A stretch of DNA of 40,668 nucleotides from an uncultured Fibrobacter sp. (GTDB taxonomy: Bacteria; Fibrobacterota; Fibrobacteria; Fibrobacterales; Fibrobacteraceae), in the NCBI GenBank assembly GCA_946413655.1, contig CAMKLO010000031.1, positions 1 through 40,668 of the forward strand. Reading direction: 5' to 3'. Positions 9,081 through 16,633 of this stretch are shown piece by piece. The position numbers were made by a program, and so were the translations under genes. The notes below the pieces were generated by a model. It was given only the letters and a program-made list of their open reading frames with translations. It was not told where the DNA came from and did no database searches. Position 1 is the first letter of the stretch. Every line of letters starts with the position of its first letter.

Positions 9081-9277
9081 GGATAATAATATAGTAAACA
9101 GGTGTGAGGTGTGGGTTTAGCTTCGTGTTCAAACTCCTGAAGTTCATCATCATCATTATATAGTCCATAAGCATCATGTAAAAGCATCACATTATAGTTC
9201 TCAACAGATTCCATTGGTTTAGGGATGGACCAACCAACAACGACTAAAATCGCCACAAAAACAAAGATCTTTTTCAT
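9077..9277 (-). CDS. Small exported hypothetical protein, 66 aa
   Basis: The protein opens MKKIFVFVAILVVVGWSIP, a signal peptide or single membrane segment, followed by an acidic stretch (YNDDDELQEFEHEAK) and a tyrosine-rich end (CLLYYYP). An in-frame ATG two codons upstream (9283) is possible, but MKK is the more usual start for an export signal. The stop overlaps the ATG of the 412-aa barrel gene (ATGA), which supports real translation. Its function is unknown. Confidence 0.6.
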   Translation of the reverse strand: MKKIFVFVAILVVVGWSIPKPMESVENYNVMLLHDAYGLYNDDDELQEFEHEAKPTPHTCLLYYYP

Positions 9278-9317
9278 AAACAACTTACCCTAAATTAAAA
9301 AACAGCACAAACAAAGT

Positions 9318-10199
9318 CTAATAAGTAATATATGTATTTTCTAATTTATTTTTAAAAAACGCACCTTCTGATGAAGCAGATGCAAAACAATCTATGTCAG
9401 TTTCTACGATTTGACAAACATCTCGCTCTAACAAAAGCATATACCCCTGAAACGCCAGCTTCGCACCAGCAGTCCAAAAAAAATTATTTTCTAACATATT
9501 TACAAGTGTATCATTTTTTAACAGAGAAGAACTACGATTTTCCCTATTAAAAGAAAGGCAGTATACATCCCTATCCCAAGTTCTTACATCATCGCACTTC
9601 TTAATCCATTCCAAATCTTGATCAAGTCGTTTATATATCAGCGTTCTCGCAATCGTGTCCAAAACCGCATATTGACAAACATTTTCACCCATAGAAAAAG
9701 TTTCCCCTAAAGCAATAAAATCACCATCAAACCATTGATGAATCCTCTCAATTTCAAACGTTTGAGAACATCCTTCATTTTTCCGTGAAAGCCTCATCTC
9801 ATGAGCTTTTTCACCCACCTTCCAAAGGTACAAATCATCACCATTCCATCGCCAAAAAACGGAGTCTGTCATCTGATACCAATGTCTTCCATCATACTTG
9901 TTCGTCAATGAATCACTCCAACGAGGCCCATCTTCTTGAACACGGTAGTTGTAAACCATCATACGGTCGTGCCCACACGAAGTCACTGTTGAATAACCAC
10001 TGTTCCACTTTGTTTCCGTATCTTCATACCACCCCCTGCAATCCGTCACAACAACGAAAGAATCATTAATAAAACCTGCAATCGAAGGTTTACTCCGTTC
10101 GTCGTACCATTCAAACGTCACATCCGAACACCCCCACATGCCTACGCATACGAGTGCAGCCATCGCAACAACTTGTAGCCTAACAATTCCACCCTTCAT
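9318..10199 (-). CDS. Putative lipoprotein, 293 aa
   Basis: With the ATG at 10199 the protein opens MKGGIVRLQVVAMAALVCVG and reaches lipobox MWGC, predicting a lipid-anchored Cys. A longer start at 10232 would put a charged stretch (IRKRQW) before the signal. The mature part is rich in W, D, C and Y with several paired cysteines (TDCRGWYE, TSCGHDRM, CQTFE-type, DVCQIVETDIDCFA). No family is recognised. The stop lies 34-40 bases before the next gene in the run, so it is probably the first gene of the four-gene set down to 7348. Confidence 0.7.
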   Translation of the reverse strand: MKGGIVRLQVVAMAALVCVGMWGCSDVTFEWYDERSKPSIAGFINDSFVVVTDCRGWYEDTETKWNSGYSTVTSCGHDRMMVYNYRVQEDGPRWSDSLTNKYDGRHWYQMTDSVFWRWNGDDLYLWKVGEKAHEMRLSRKNEGCSQTFEIERIHQWFDGDFIALGETFSMGENVCQYAVLDTIARTLIYKRLDQDLEWIKKCDDVRTWDRDVYCLSFNRENRSSSLLKNDTLVNMLENNFFWTAGAKLAFQGYMLLLERDVCQIVETDIDCFASASSEGAFFKNKLENTYITY

Positions 10200-10272
10200 A
10201 AAATCCATCCATTGCCGTTTTCTAATCAACAAGAATCAATTATCCAAAATAAATATAAATAACAATTTGAAC

Positions 10273-10305
10273 AAAAAAATCCGACTCTACCAAAGCCGGA
10301 TTTTT
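10273..10305 (-). terminator. Rho-independent terminator after the Rpn-family gene
   Basis: On the minus strand AAATCCG, a loop of about 15 bases and CGGATTT are followed by a T run (plus-strand A run at 10273-10279). It sits 30 bases after the stop at 10333 and may work in both directions. Confidence 0.6.
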
Positions 10306-10332
10306 ACATAATCAAATTTACTTAACGCAAAA

Positions 10333-10869
10333 CTATCTAGCAGTTGGTTTTGCTTGTTTATTTCGCAACTCTAAAACCTTTTCTTTAGAAAGATGCGAGT
10401 ACTTGACAATTTTTTCAATAGGCTCGTTATCAGCTAGCATATCAAGAGCTACAGCAGAACGTTCATCTGCAGCACCTTCTTCGCGGCCTTCTTTACGGCC
10501 TTCTGCACGACCTTCTGCACGACCTTCTGCATGACCTTCTGCACGACCTTCAACAAGGCCTTCTGCACGACCTTCAACAAGGCCTTCATCATGACCTTTC
10601 GCGAAGCCTTCGGCTTTAGCTTTTTCGCTGGCGTTAATGACAAGTCCGATAGCCCAGCTTTCGTAATCTTCCTTCGTCGTCATGTTAGCCTCCTGTGCCG
10701 CTAAAAGTTCATCAGATGCGTTTTCAACCTTAATGCGTTCGATTGCGTCCTGTATGATGTCACTGCCAAAGTTTGGAAGTTCCTTCCCGTCTTTTGCGTG
10801 ATTCAGCAGATAGAGCCATTTGTCAATAGAGCTGTTGACTTCTTCGATTGACTTTTTAAAGTTGGGCAC
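10333..10869 (-). CDS. C-terminal fragment of a split Rpn/PD-(D/E)XK family protein
   Basis: This 178-codon frame, with GTG as first possible start, continues the N-terminal part at 10885-11580 in the same reading frame and is separated from it by one TAG and a 72-bp element. It begins PNFKKSIEEVNSSIDKWLYLL, the usual continuation of Rpn-family proteins, and includes NMTTKEDYESWAI. It ends with about ten EGRA/EGLV tetrapeptide repeats and an acidic-basic tail. Whether it is translated by internal start at GTG, by TAG readthrough, or not at all cannot be told. Excising the element plus one direct-repeat copy would give a single protein of about 395 aa. Confidence 0.6.
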   Translation of the reverse strand: MPNFKKSIEEVNSSIDKWLYLLNHAKDGKELPNFGSDIIQDAIERIKVENASDELLAAQEANMTTKEDYESWAIGLVINASEKAKAEGFAKGHDEGLVEGRAEGLVEGRAEGHAEGRAEGRAEGRKEGREEGAADERSAVALDMLADNEPIEKIVKYSHLSKEKVLELRNKQAKPTAR

Positions 10870-10878
10870 GCTAAGAAA

Positions 10879-10962
10879 AATATACTAAGCCGAGAGTCGC
10901 AGCGGCAAGACCTCTTGCCGATATGACCGAGGCGACATATATTGCACTTTAGTGCCAATATA
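10879..10962. mobile_element. 72-bp hairpin element with 6-bp direct repeats (AATATA) inside the Rpn gene
   Basis: AATATA occurs at 10879-10884 and 10957-10962. Removing one copy and the 72 bp between them restores an uninterrupted frame SEKNRYI-FLSVPNF. The element holds a palindrome CGGCAAGA-GG-TCTTGCCG, closed by an outer GTCGC/GCGAC pair, and a second hairpin GCACT-AA-AGTGC at one end. This fits a small non-autonomous element with a target-site duplication. No terminal inverted repeats of a known IS family are seen. Confidence 0.6.
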
Positions 10963-11580
10963 CCTATTTTTCTCTGAAATTGGAACAGCTACCTTTTTCT
11001 GCTCCGCCATCATTTTCAATGCATGAGTACTGTAAATTCCCCATTCATCGCGAACTTTACCATCTGCGTGAGGCAGGTCAAAATTACAAATCCAAACCGA
11101 AATGCATTCGGGAAGTTCATAACGACGGTATTTCTTCTCTTTTTCAGAAAGAGCCTTGAACTCTTTCGAAAGTTCCATATCCTTGCGTCCTTTGATTATA
11201 TGGAATGCTTTGTAAAGAATTGTCCTGTCGATAAAGAAGTTATTTTCGAGTCTCTGCATCTCGATGTTGAAAAAGCGATTGTTACCTGTCGTTGCGAAAA
11301 TGTCAAAGACAACCTTCTTTTCGTGCGGTACGCGGAAAACTAGCGCCTTGTCAAAATTAAAACGGAGCGTCTTGATTTTGCCTTCGCCTTCCAAGCCCAA
11401 AACTCCATCGAGGAAATCTTTCAGCGCCTCCTCGCTATCGAACAACGCCTTGAATGCAGGGTCATAGGTTGGGTCGAGGTACATCTGTCCCTCGAATTTC
11501 TTGCGAATGCTTTCGATGTTGTCCGTTTCCGATTCTTGTCCAGTTTCCCGTTCAAATAGGATTTCCTCATCTGTAGTCAT
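10885..11580 (-). CDS. Rpn family recombination-promoting nuclease/transposase-like protein, N-terminal part
   Basis: The start is at the ATG 11580 (MTTDEEILFE), with GGAG about 9 bases upstream; the longer start at 11598 has no such site. The family core is present: DPTYDPAFKALFDSEEAL, then a PD-(D/E)XK-like set with FDIFA and NIEMQ (E-x-Q) followed by FFIDRTILYKAFHI. The protein runs normally to EKNRYI, about residue 208. It then enters 23 foreign residues (GTKVQYMSPRSYRQ and onward) encoded by an inserted element and stops at TAG 10887-10885. The nuclease core is complete and could be active. Rpn proteins promote RecA-independent recombination in E. coli; the role here is inferred. Confidence 0.8.
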   Translation of the reverse strand: MTTDEEILFERETGQESETDNIESIRKKFEGQMYLDPTYDPAFKALFDSEEALKDFLDGVLGLEGEGKIKTLRFNFDKALVFRVPHEKKVVFDIFATTGNNRFFNIEMQRLENNFFIDRTILYKAFHIIKGRKDMELSKEFKALSEKEKKYRRYELPECISVWICNFDLPHADGKVRDEWGIYSTHALKMMAEQKKVAVPISEKNRYIGTKVQYMSPRSYRQEVLPLRLSA

Positions 11581-11786
11581 CGTTTGTCTCCATTGCATTT
11601 TTTTCGGGGACGCCCCGTAAAGCGAGTAGAAGAAAGCCCTCTACCTTTTATATTAACACGCTTTTTTGGAGATCTTGGTCTAAGAATTTCACGTAAAACT
11701 TTCATTTACAAAGTTCTTGGACATTTTTGATGTCCAAGGGCATCATCCATCAAAGTTCGACACTATTCTGATTCCCAAATATGTTA

Positions 11787-11819
11787 CTGGATCCTTCACG
11801 CTTTCGCGTTCAGGATGAC
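11787..11819. repeat. Dispersed palindrome GGATCC...GGATGAC (copy 3)
   Basis: CTGGATCCTTCACGCTTTCG followed by CGTTCAGGATGAC. It belongs to the same class as 21210-21245, where GTCATCCTGAA and GGATCCAG are again the two ends. It lies in the 11581-11879 gap, which holds no gene I can support. Confidence 0.6.
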
Positions 11820-11879
11820 TGCAATCCTGTTTATGGTCTAATGGCCCAACCACTTCCTACTGTCACTGCAGCAGTACAG

Positions 11880-13298
11880 CTAAAACTGGAAATACAGGAA
11901 CGGGTTGTAGCTCTGGGTAAAGAGGGCGAGCGTCGCCAAGATAAACAGCGCAAGTGCCACGAGCGATTTTTTAAAGCTCACCTTGTTGCACCAGTCATAA
12001 CTGCGAAAACGCCAGAAAGAGAGCAATCCCGCAAGCGCCATGAACAAAACAGTCGTCGGGGTGAAAATTTCCGCCGCAAGTACAGCATCGAACGCACTCA
12101 CCGGCATAAGCCCAAGCATCGCTTTCCACATGCGCCAGGCTTCGCCAATGTTATCAGCACGGAAAAGCACCCAGCCAAACAGCACAATCACCTGAGTCAG
12201 GAGAATCTGCACCACACGCGGAGCCTTGTAATACCAAGCATTCTTGTTGTTCGCACGTTCCGCAATCATAAAGAAAGCGTGATAAAGTCCCCAGCAGATA
12301 AACGTCCAGTTCGCCCCATGCCAAACGCCGCTCGCAAACATCACAAGGAACAAATTAAGATACAGGCGGCGAACGCCAACGCGGTTTCCGCCCAACGAAA
12401 TGTAGAGGTAGTCGCGCAGCCAACTCGTGAGCGAAATATGCCAGCGTTTCCAGAATTCGGTAATGCTCCCCGAACGGTACGGCCCGTTGAAGTTCTGCGG
12501 AAAGTGGAAACCAATCATAAGACCAAGGCCAATCGCCATATTGGAATACGCAGAAAAGTCAAAATAAATCTGGAACATGTACGCCAAAGCGCCCCACCAG
12601 CTGTTCAGCACGCCGGGAGCGTCCGCCGCAAAGACCCGGTCCGCGATGATGCCCACCTGGTTTGCGAGGAAAATCTTTTCGGCAAAGCCAAAGCAGAAAA
12701 ACAGGATACCGCGCACGAAGTTTTCGAGCGTATGCGTGCGGGATTCAAGTTCTTCGGCAACGGTATTGTAACGAACAATCGGTCCCGCCACGAGCTGCGG
12801 GAAAAGAGCCACGTAACATGCGAATGTCGCAAAATTCTTGACCGGAGGAGCTGTACCGCGCCACACGTCAATGGCATAACTCATGGACTGGAACGAATAG
12901 AACGAAATTCCCACCGGCAAAAGCACCGTCATAATAGAGAATGGCTCGCATCCGAGCATTGTCGCAAAATCGTTTACAATCCCCATTCCAAACATGTAAT
13001 ATTTAAAGAACCCAAGCGCACCGAGGTTCACCGCAATCGCAGCGCCAAGCGCAAAATTCCGTTGGAACTTGCTTGCGCCCGGCGCCGAAATAAACCGCCC
13101 CGCCACATAGACCACGAGCGTGCAACCGAACATCAGGAACACGAGCCACGGTTCAAGCCAACCGTAAAAGATGTAACTGAAAACAGTGATGAACAAGTTC
13201 AACAGCGAATGCTTCGCCCCGAGCTTGAACAGCACGAAATAGCCAACCAAGAACGTCGGCAAGAAATAGAACAAGAAGATTTGAGAGGAAAAAACCAT
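11880..13298 (-). CDS. MBOAT family O-acyltransferase (AlgI-like)
   Basis: A 472-residue polytopic membrane protein with about ten or more hydrophobic segments. It starts MVFSSQIFLFYFLPTFLVGYF, the usual start of AlgI-type MBOAT proteins. Family blocks include LLPVGISFYSFQSMSYAIDVWRG in the middle, FPQLVAGPIVRY, FDFSAYSNMAIGLGLM, FWKRWHISLTSWLRDYLY and SGVWHGANW with the catalytic histidine. These proteins move acyl groups, often acetyl, across the inner membrane onto exopolysaccharide or cell-wall acceptors, usually with a periplasmic SGNH partner. No partner is in view, so the acceptor is unknown. No clear ribosome binding site is seen: the 5' leader consists of GACGAGA repeats. Confidence 0.93.
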   Translation of the reverse strand: MVFSSQIFLFYFLPTFLVGYFVLFKLGAKHSLLNLFITVFSYIFYGWLEPWLVFLMFGCTLVVYVAGRFISAPGASKFQRNFALGAAIAVNLGALGFFKYYMFGMGIVNDFATMLGCEPFSIMTVLLPVGISFYSFQSMSYAIDVWRGTAPPVKNFATFACYVALFPQLVAGPIVRYNTVAEELESRTHTLENFVRGILFFCFGFAEKIFLANQVGIIADRVFAADAPGVLNSWWGALAYMFQIYFDFSAYSNMAIGLGLMIGFHFPQNFNGPYRSGSITEFWKRWHISLTSWLRDYLYISLGGNRVGVRRLYLNLFLVMFASGVWHGANWTFICWGLYHAFFMIAERANNKNAWYYKAPRVVQILLTQVIVLFGWVLFRADNIGEAWRMWKAMLGLMPVSAFDAVLAAEIFTPTTVLFMALAGLLSFWRFRSYDWCNKVSFKKSLVALALFILATLALFTQSYNPFLYFQF

Positions 13299-13300
13299 TT

Positions 13301-13333
13301 TAGACGAGAGACGAAAGACGAGAGACGAGAGTA
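13301..13333. repeat. GACGAGA/GACGAAA heptad run upstream of the MBOAT gene
   Basis: Four units of AGACGAG or AGACGAA with a 7-base period begin three bases before the ATG of the MBOAT gene. They replace the place where a ribosome binding site would be expected. Inverted copies (TTTCGTCTC, TTTCGTCTAA) lie at 13435-13471. Confidence 0.7.
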
Positions 13334-13434
13334 GGTTGCATTATTAAATAAAAATAGTTTGTGGTTTGGCGACGATAGAAAAACGAGACACGAAATTTCT
13401 TATAACCCTGCGCAAAGCGCCATTATTACTCTTT

Positions 13435-13471
13435 CGTCTCTAGTCTGTAGGGCGAAGCCCGTTCTTTCGTC
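13435..13471. repeat. Inverted copies of the GACGAAA repeat around a GGGC-GCCC hairpin
   Basis: TTTCGTCTC and TTTCGTCTAA flank GGGCGAAGCCC directly after the stop of the 13475-13876 gene. Together with the run at 13301 they form a long inverted pair. Confidence 0.5.
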
Positions 13472-13474
13472 TAA

Positions 13475-13876
13475 TTACTCATTCACTTCAATTGCCAAGT
13501 AGCGCGGACCTTCGTCGTCAAAGTATTCATCTTCGACGGCGCCGTCCCAGTTGCCTTCGAGCGGGATGAGCTTGAGCGTGTGCTTGGCCTTCGCCTTGAA
13601 TTCGCCCACATTGCCCTTCGCCTTGTCGGCCATCTTGTCCTTGACTTTGCCGCGCGCAATCAACGGGTTATAGACGCCAACGAGAACTTCTTTGGCGTCG
13701 AGCTTGCCCGAAACCACTTTCGAAACTTTGTACTTAAATACATAGACGTAACTGTACAGATCGTTGCTAGGCATTTTTCCCGGAATTTCTGTCAAACGCC
13801 CTTCGATGGTGACAGGGTCAGCGGCGAACACAAAGGCGGCCGCAAGAATAAGCGATAGTATAATCTTTTTAATCAT
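13475..13876 (-). CDS. Small exported protein of unknown function, 133 aa
   Basis: The start at the ATG 13876 gives MIKKIILSLILAAAFVFA, a standard signal peptide cut before ADPVTIEG. The longer frame up to 13966 would add 30 residues that do not fit. The mature part (about 115 aa) reads VTIEGRLTEIPGKMPSNDLY, then a beta segment YVYVFKYKVSKVVSGKL, a lysine-rich stretch (KVKDKMADKAKG) and an acidic end. It resembles small periplasmic beta-sandwich proteins; no family is recognised. Confidence 0.75.
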   Translation of the reverse strand: MIKKIILSLILAAAFVFAADPVTIEGRLTEIPGKMPSNDLYSYVYVFKYKVSKVVSGKLDAKEVLVGVYNPLIARGKVKDKMADKAKGNVGEFKAKAKHTLKLIPLEGNWDGAVEDEYFDDEGPRYLAIEVNE

Positions 13877-14221
13877 AATCGTAAAATAGAAAATTTTGAA
13901 TTTCACGCCCTCATATAATTTGTTTTTTATCACTATATAAACATATACACTGGATTCAATTGTCATACAGTTCCATGAAGACTATACAATCAAAAAATTT
14001 GTGACGGAAATCAAACAGAATGCAAAAACACGTCATTATTTTTGCTCACTGCAATAATTTTCACCAAATTTACGTCTAATTTCACCAATTTTTAATTTAT
14101 CTAAACTGCAATTTTCCAAAACTTTGCAAAAATTTTTCAATTTTTACACAAAAACAGGTCGTTTCAAAATAAAATTTCATCAAAAATTTAAAATTTTTTC
14201 ACAAAATCGCAATTTTACCTC

Positions 14222-14250
14222 TTGCCATCGCGAAAAAATACTCCTATATT
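14222..14250 (+). promoter_or_regulatory. Promoter of ilvBN; rest of the 13877-14297 gap
   Basis: TTGCCA (14222-14227), a 17-base spacer and TATATT (14245-14250) lie about 48 bases before the ilvB ATG. The remainder of the gap is very AT-rich. No leader peptide rich in Ile, Leu or Val codons and no attenuator hairpin were seen, so classical attenuation is not supported here. Confidence 0.65.
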
Positions 14251-14297
14251 TCAATTCATCTAAATTTTCATCTATTCTTTAAAAGACAGGAAAAATT

Positions 14298-16016
14298 ATG
14301 GCAAACAAGACCTTAAGTGGTGCCGAAGTGATTATCGAATGCCTCAAGCGTGAAGGCGTCGATACTATTTTCGGCTATCCGGGTGGATCGGCCATTCCGA
14401 TGTTCGATGCCATCCTCGATTCCAGCATTAAAGTTGTGCTCAGCCGTCATGAACAGGGCGCAACTCACATGGCTGACGGTTATGCCCGCCAGACCGGCAA
14501 GGTCGGCGTAGCTCTTGTCACTAGCGGTCCGGGTGCAACGAACACGTTTACTGGTATTTATACGGCCCTCATGGATTCTAGCCCGATTGTCGTGCTCACG
14601 GCACAGACGACGACTCCGAACTTGGGCAAGGACGCCTTCCAGGAATGCGACACGAGCGGTATGACTTTTGCAACCGTCAAGCATTCTTACTTGGTCAAGG
14701 ACACGAACGACCTCCCGCGTGTGATGAAGGAAGCTTTCCACATCGCACGTTCCGGCCGTCCGGGCCCGGTGCTTATCGACTTGCCGAAGGACGTGACTGC
14801 AGGCCCCTGCACTGCCCCGTTCACCGACCAGATGGATTTGCCCGGCTACAAGATTCCGACCTACGCTTCCACGGAAAGCGTGGAAAAGGCCGCTGAATAC
14901 ATCAAGAATTCCAAGAAGCCGCTTTTGCTCGTGGGCCACGGCGCCATGATTTCCGGCGCTCACCGCCAGGTGAAGGAACTTGCCGAAAAGCTCGGCGCTC
15001 CGGTTTGCTGCACCATGCTCGGCCTCGGCACATTCCCGACTGACCACGAACTTTCGCTCGGCATGCTCGGCATGCACGGCACGGTCTATGCGAACAAGGC
15101 CGTACTCGAATGCGACTTGATTCTCTCTATCGGCAGCCGCTGGGACGACCGTATTACGGGTAAGCTTAGCGAATTCTGCAAGAACGCCATCAAGATGCAC
15201 ATCGACATCGACCCTGCCGAAGAAGGCAAGGTGTTGCAGCCGGATGTGTTCATGTGCGGCGACGCCAAGCTCGTCTTGGAACAGCTTCTCCCGATGGTGA
15301 ACAAGCTCGATACCGCCGACTGGATCAAGACTTGCCAGACCTGGAAGAAGCGTTACCCGCTCACTTATGCGAAGCAGGGCGGTCTCCGTATGCAGCACAT
15401 CGTTGCAACGGTGAGCGAACTCACGAAAGGCAAGGCCATCGTCACGACGGACGTAGGCCAGCACCAGATGTGGGTGGCTCAGTTCTTCCACATCAACTAT
15501 CCGCGTCAGCTCCACTCCAGCGGTGGCGCAGGTACGATGGGCTTTGGGTTCCCGGCTGCTATCGGTGCCGCATTCGGCAACGAAACCGGTTGGCCGGTTT
15601 GCAGTTTCAGCGGTGACGGTGGTTTCCAGATGACCGAAGCAGAACTTGCAACAGCTGCAATTCACAAGCTCCCCATCAAGATTTTCGTGATGGACAACAA
15701 GTACCTCGGCATGGTGCGCCAGTGGCAGGAACTCTTCTACGACCACCGCTATTCCAGCGTCGATATGAAGGGCAACCCCGACTTCGTGAAACTTGCCGAA
15801 GCTTACGGCATTCCGGGACTGCGCATCAAGCGCCCGGCCGATGCCGATCGCGTGATCCAGAAGGCTTTGGACTACAATGACGGCCCGATCCTCATCCACT
15901 GCGAATGCGAAAAGGAAGACAACGTGTTCCCGATGATTCCGGCAGGTGCACCGCTTACCGCCATGCTTACGGAAGCGCCCAAGACCCAGCTCGAAAAACC
16001 CACCGGATCGACGTAA
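14298..16016 (+). CDS. ilvB: Acetolactate synthase large subunit
   Basis: This 572-residue thiamine-diphosphate enzyme makes acetolactate or acetohydroxybutyrate, the first common step of branched-chain amino acid synthesis, in the cytoplasm. The N-terminal TPP domain has FGYPGGSAIPMFDAI and the catalytic Glu in SRHEQGATHMADGYAR. The middle FAD-type domain has LLVGHGAM and GSRWDDRITG. The C-terminal TPP-binding motif GDGGFQMTEAELATA ends in DNKYLGMVRQWQELF. Length and order match the family. It is co-transcribed with ilvN, 15 bases downstream. The ATG is preceded by GACAGGAA and by a good promoter. Confidence 0.98.
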   Translation: MANKTLSGAEVIIECLKREGVDTIFGYPGGSAIPMFDAILDSSIKVVLSRHEQGATHMADGYARQTGKVGVALVTSGPGATNTFTGIYTALMDSSPIVVLTAQTTTPNLGKDAFQECDTSGMTFATVKHSYLVKDTNDLPRVMKEAFHIARSGRPGPVLIDLPKDVTAGPCTAPFTDQMDLPGYKIPTYASTESVEKAAEYIKNSKKPLLLVGHGAMISGAHRQVKELAEKLGAPVCCTMLGLGTFPTDHELSLGMLGMHGTVYANKAVLECDLILSIGSRWDDRITGKLSEFCKNAIKMHIDIDPAEEGKVLQPDVFMCGDAKLVLEQLLPMVNKLDTADWIKTCQTWKKRYPLTYAKQGGLRMQHIVATVSELTKGKAIVTTDVGQHQMWVAQFFHINYPRQLHSSGGAGTMGFGFPAAIGAAFGNETGWPVCSFSGDGGFQMTEAELATAAIHKLPIKIFVMDNKYLGMVRQWQELFYDHRYSSVDMKGNPDFVKLAEAYGIPGLRIKRPADADRVIQKALDYNDGPILIHCECEKEDNVFPMIPAGAPLTAMLTEAPKTQLEKPTGST

Positions 16017-16017
16017 T

Positions 16018-16023
16018 AGGAGG
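16018..16023 (+). promoter_or_regulatory. Ribosome binding site of ilvN
   Basis: AGGAGG, eight bases before the ATG at 16032 and starting two bases after the ilvB stop, fixes the ilvN start. Confidence 0.85.
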
Positions 16024-16031
16024 ACATAACC

Positions 16032-16529
16032 ATGATTAAAGATATAGCTCATTCTATTAGCTTGTTAGTGGCAAACCGCCCGGGCGTGCTCGTGCGCATC
16101 GCACTCGTGTTCTCCCGCCGTGGCTACAACATCGATTCCCTCGTCGTCTCCCCCACGCTCGACCCGAACTTCAGCCGCATGAACATCATCGCTCACGGCA
16201 ATCCCGAGATCTTGATGCAGATCATCAAGCAGCTCGAAAAGCTCGTGGACGTGGTGCAGGCGAAGGACCATACCGGAACGGATGCCGTCGAGAAGGAACT
16301 CGCCCTTATCAAGGTGCGTTGCACTCCCGACCAGCGTACCGAAATCCTGCAGCTGTGCGACCACTTCCACGCCAATACCGTGGATATGACCGCCACCTCC
16401 ATGATTATCCAGATTACTGGAAACAGCATGAAGGTCGATACGCTCAAGAGCTTGTTGCAGAAGTTCGAAATCGTCGAGTACATCCGCACGGGCAAGGTCA
16501 TCATGCTCCGCGGCGAAGACAAGACGTAG
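16032..16529 (+). CDS. ilvN: Acetolactate synthase regulatory small subunit
   Basis: At 165 residues this is the usual length for the small subunit, which activates the IlvB catalytic subunit and gives valine feedback inhibition. The N-terminal ACT domain (about residues 4-78) starts HSISLLVANRPGVLVRIALV and contains RRGYNIDSLVV and the conserved FSRMNI. The C-terminal ACT-like domain (about 84-160) starts LALIKVRC and ends YIRTGKVIMLRGE. The terminator after it closes the operon. Confidence 0.97.
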   Translation: MIKDIAHSISLLVANRPGVLVRIALVFSRRGYNIDSLVVSPTLDPNFSRMNIIAHGNPEILMQIIKQLEKLVDVVQAKDHTGTDAVEKELALIKVRCTPDQRTEILQLCDHFHANTVDMTATSMIIQITGNSMKVDTLKSLLQKFEIVEYIRTGKVIMLRGEDKT

Positions 16530-16566
16530 ACGACGATGTCGCCTGTTTCTAGATTATAGTTACTAG

Positions 16567-16602
16567 GAAAAGTCGCTCGGGTTCTCCGAACGACTTTTTT
16601 TT
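16567..16602 (+). terminator. Terminator of ilvBN
   Basis: AAGTCG-C-TCGG, loop GTTCT, CCGA-A-CGACTT, then eight T. The stem has a single mismatch, and it begins about 37 bases after the ilvN stop. Confidence 0.85.
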
Positions 16603-16633
16603 GCAATTAGAAATATTTATTTATATTTAAATC

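Noticed and set aside
11781..13334. 517-codon plus-strand frame across the MBOAT gene
   Set aside because: Very basic, H/R/K-rich translation without motifs; the minus-strand MBOAT protein is unmistakable.
13977..14297. Attenuator leader peptide for ilvBN
   Set aside because: The only short frame found (MKTIQSKNL) is not rich in Ile, Leu or Val codons, and no alternative hairpins ending in a T run are visible.
14313..16052. 579-codon open frame antisense to ilvB
   Set aside because: It mirrors ilvB on the other strand; its His/Val/Glu-rich translation has no domain, and its length follows from codon bias in ilvB.
16601..16629. Promoter TTGCAA-17-TATTTA before the AgmX-like gene
   Set aside because: The predicted start site would fall at or after the ATG at 16634, so it could not make a normal transcript for that start.
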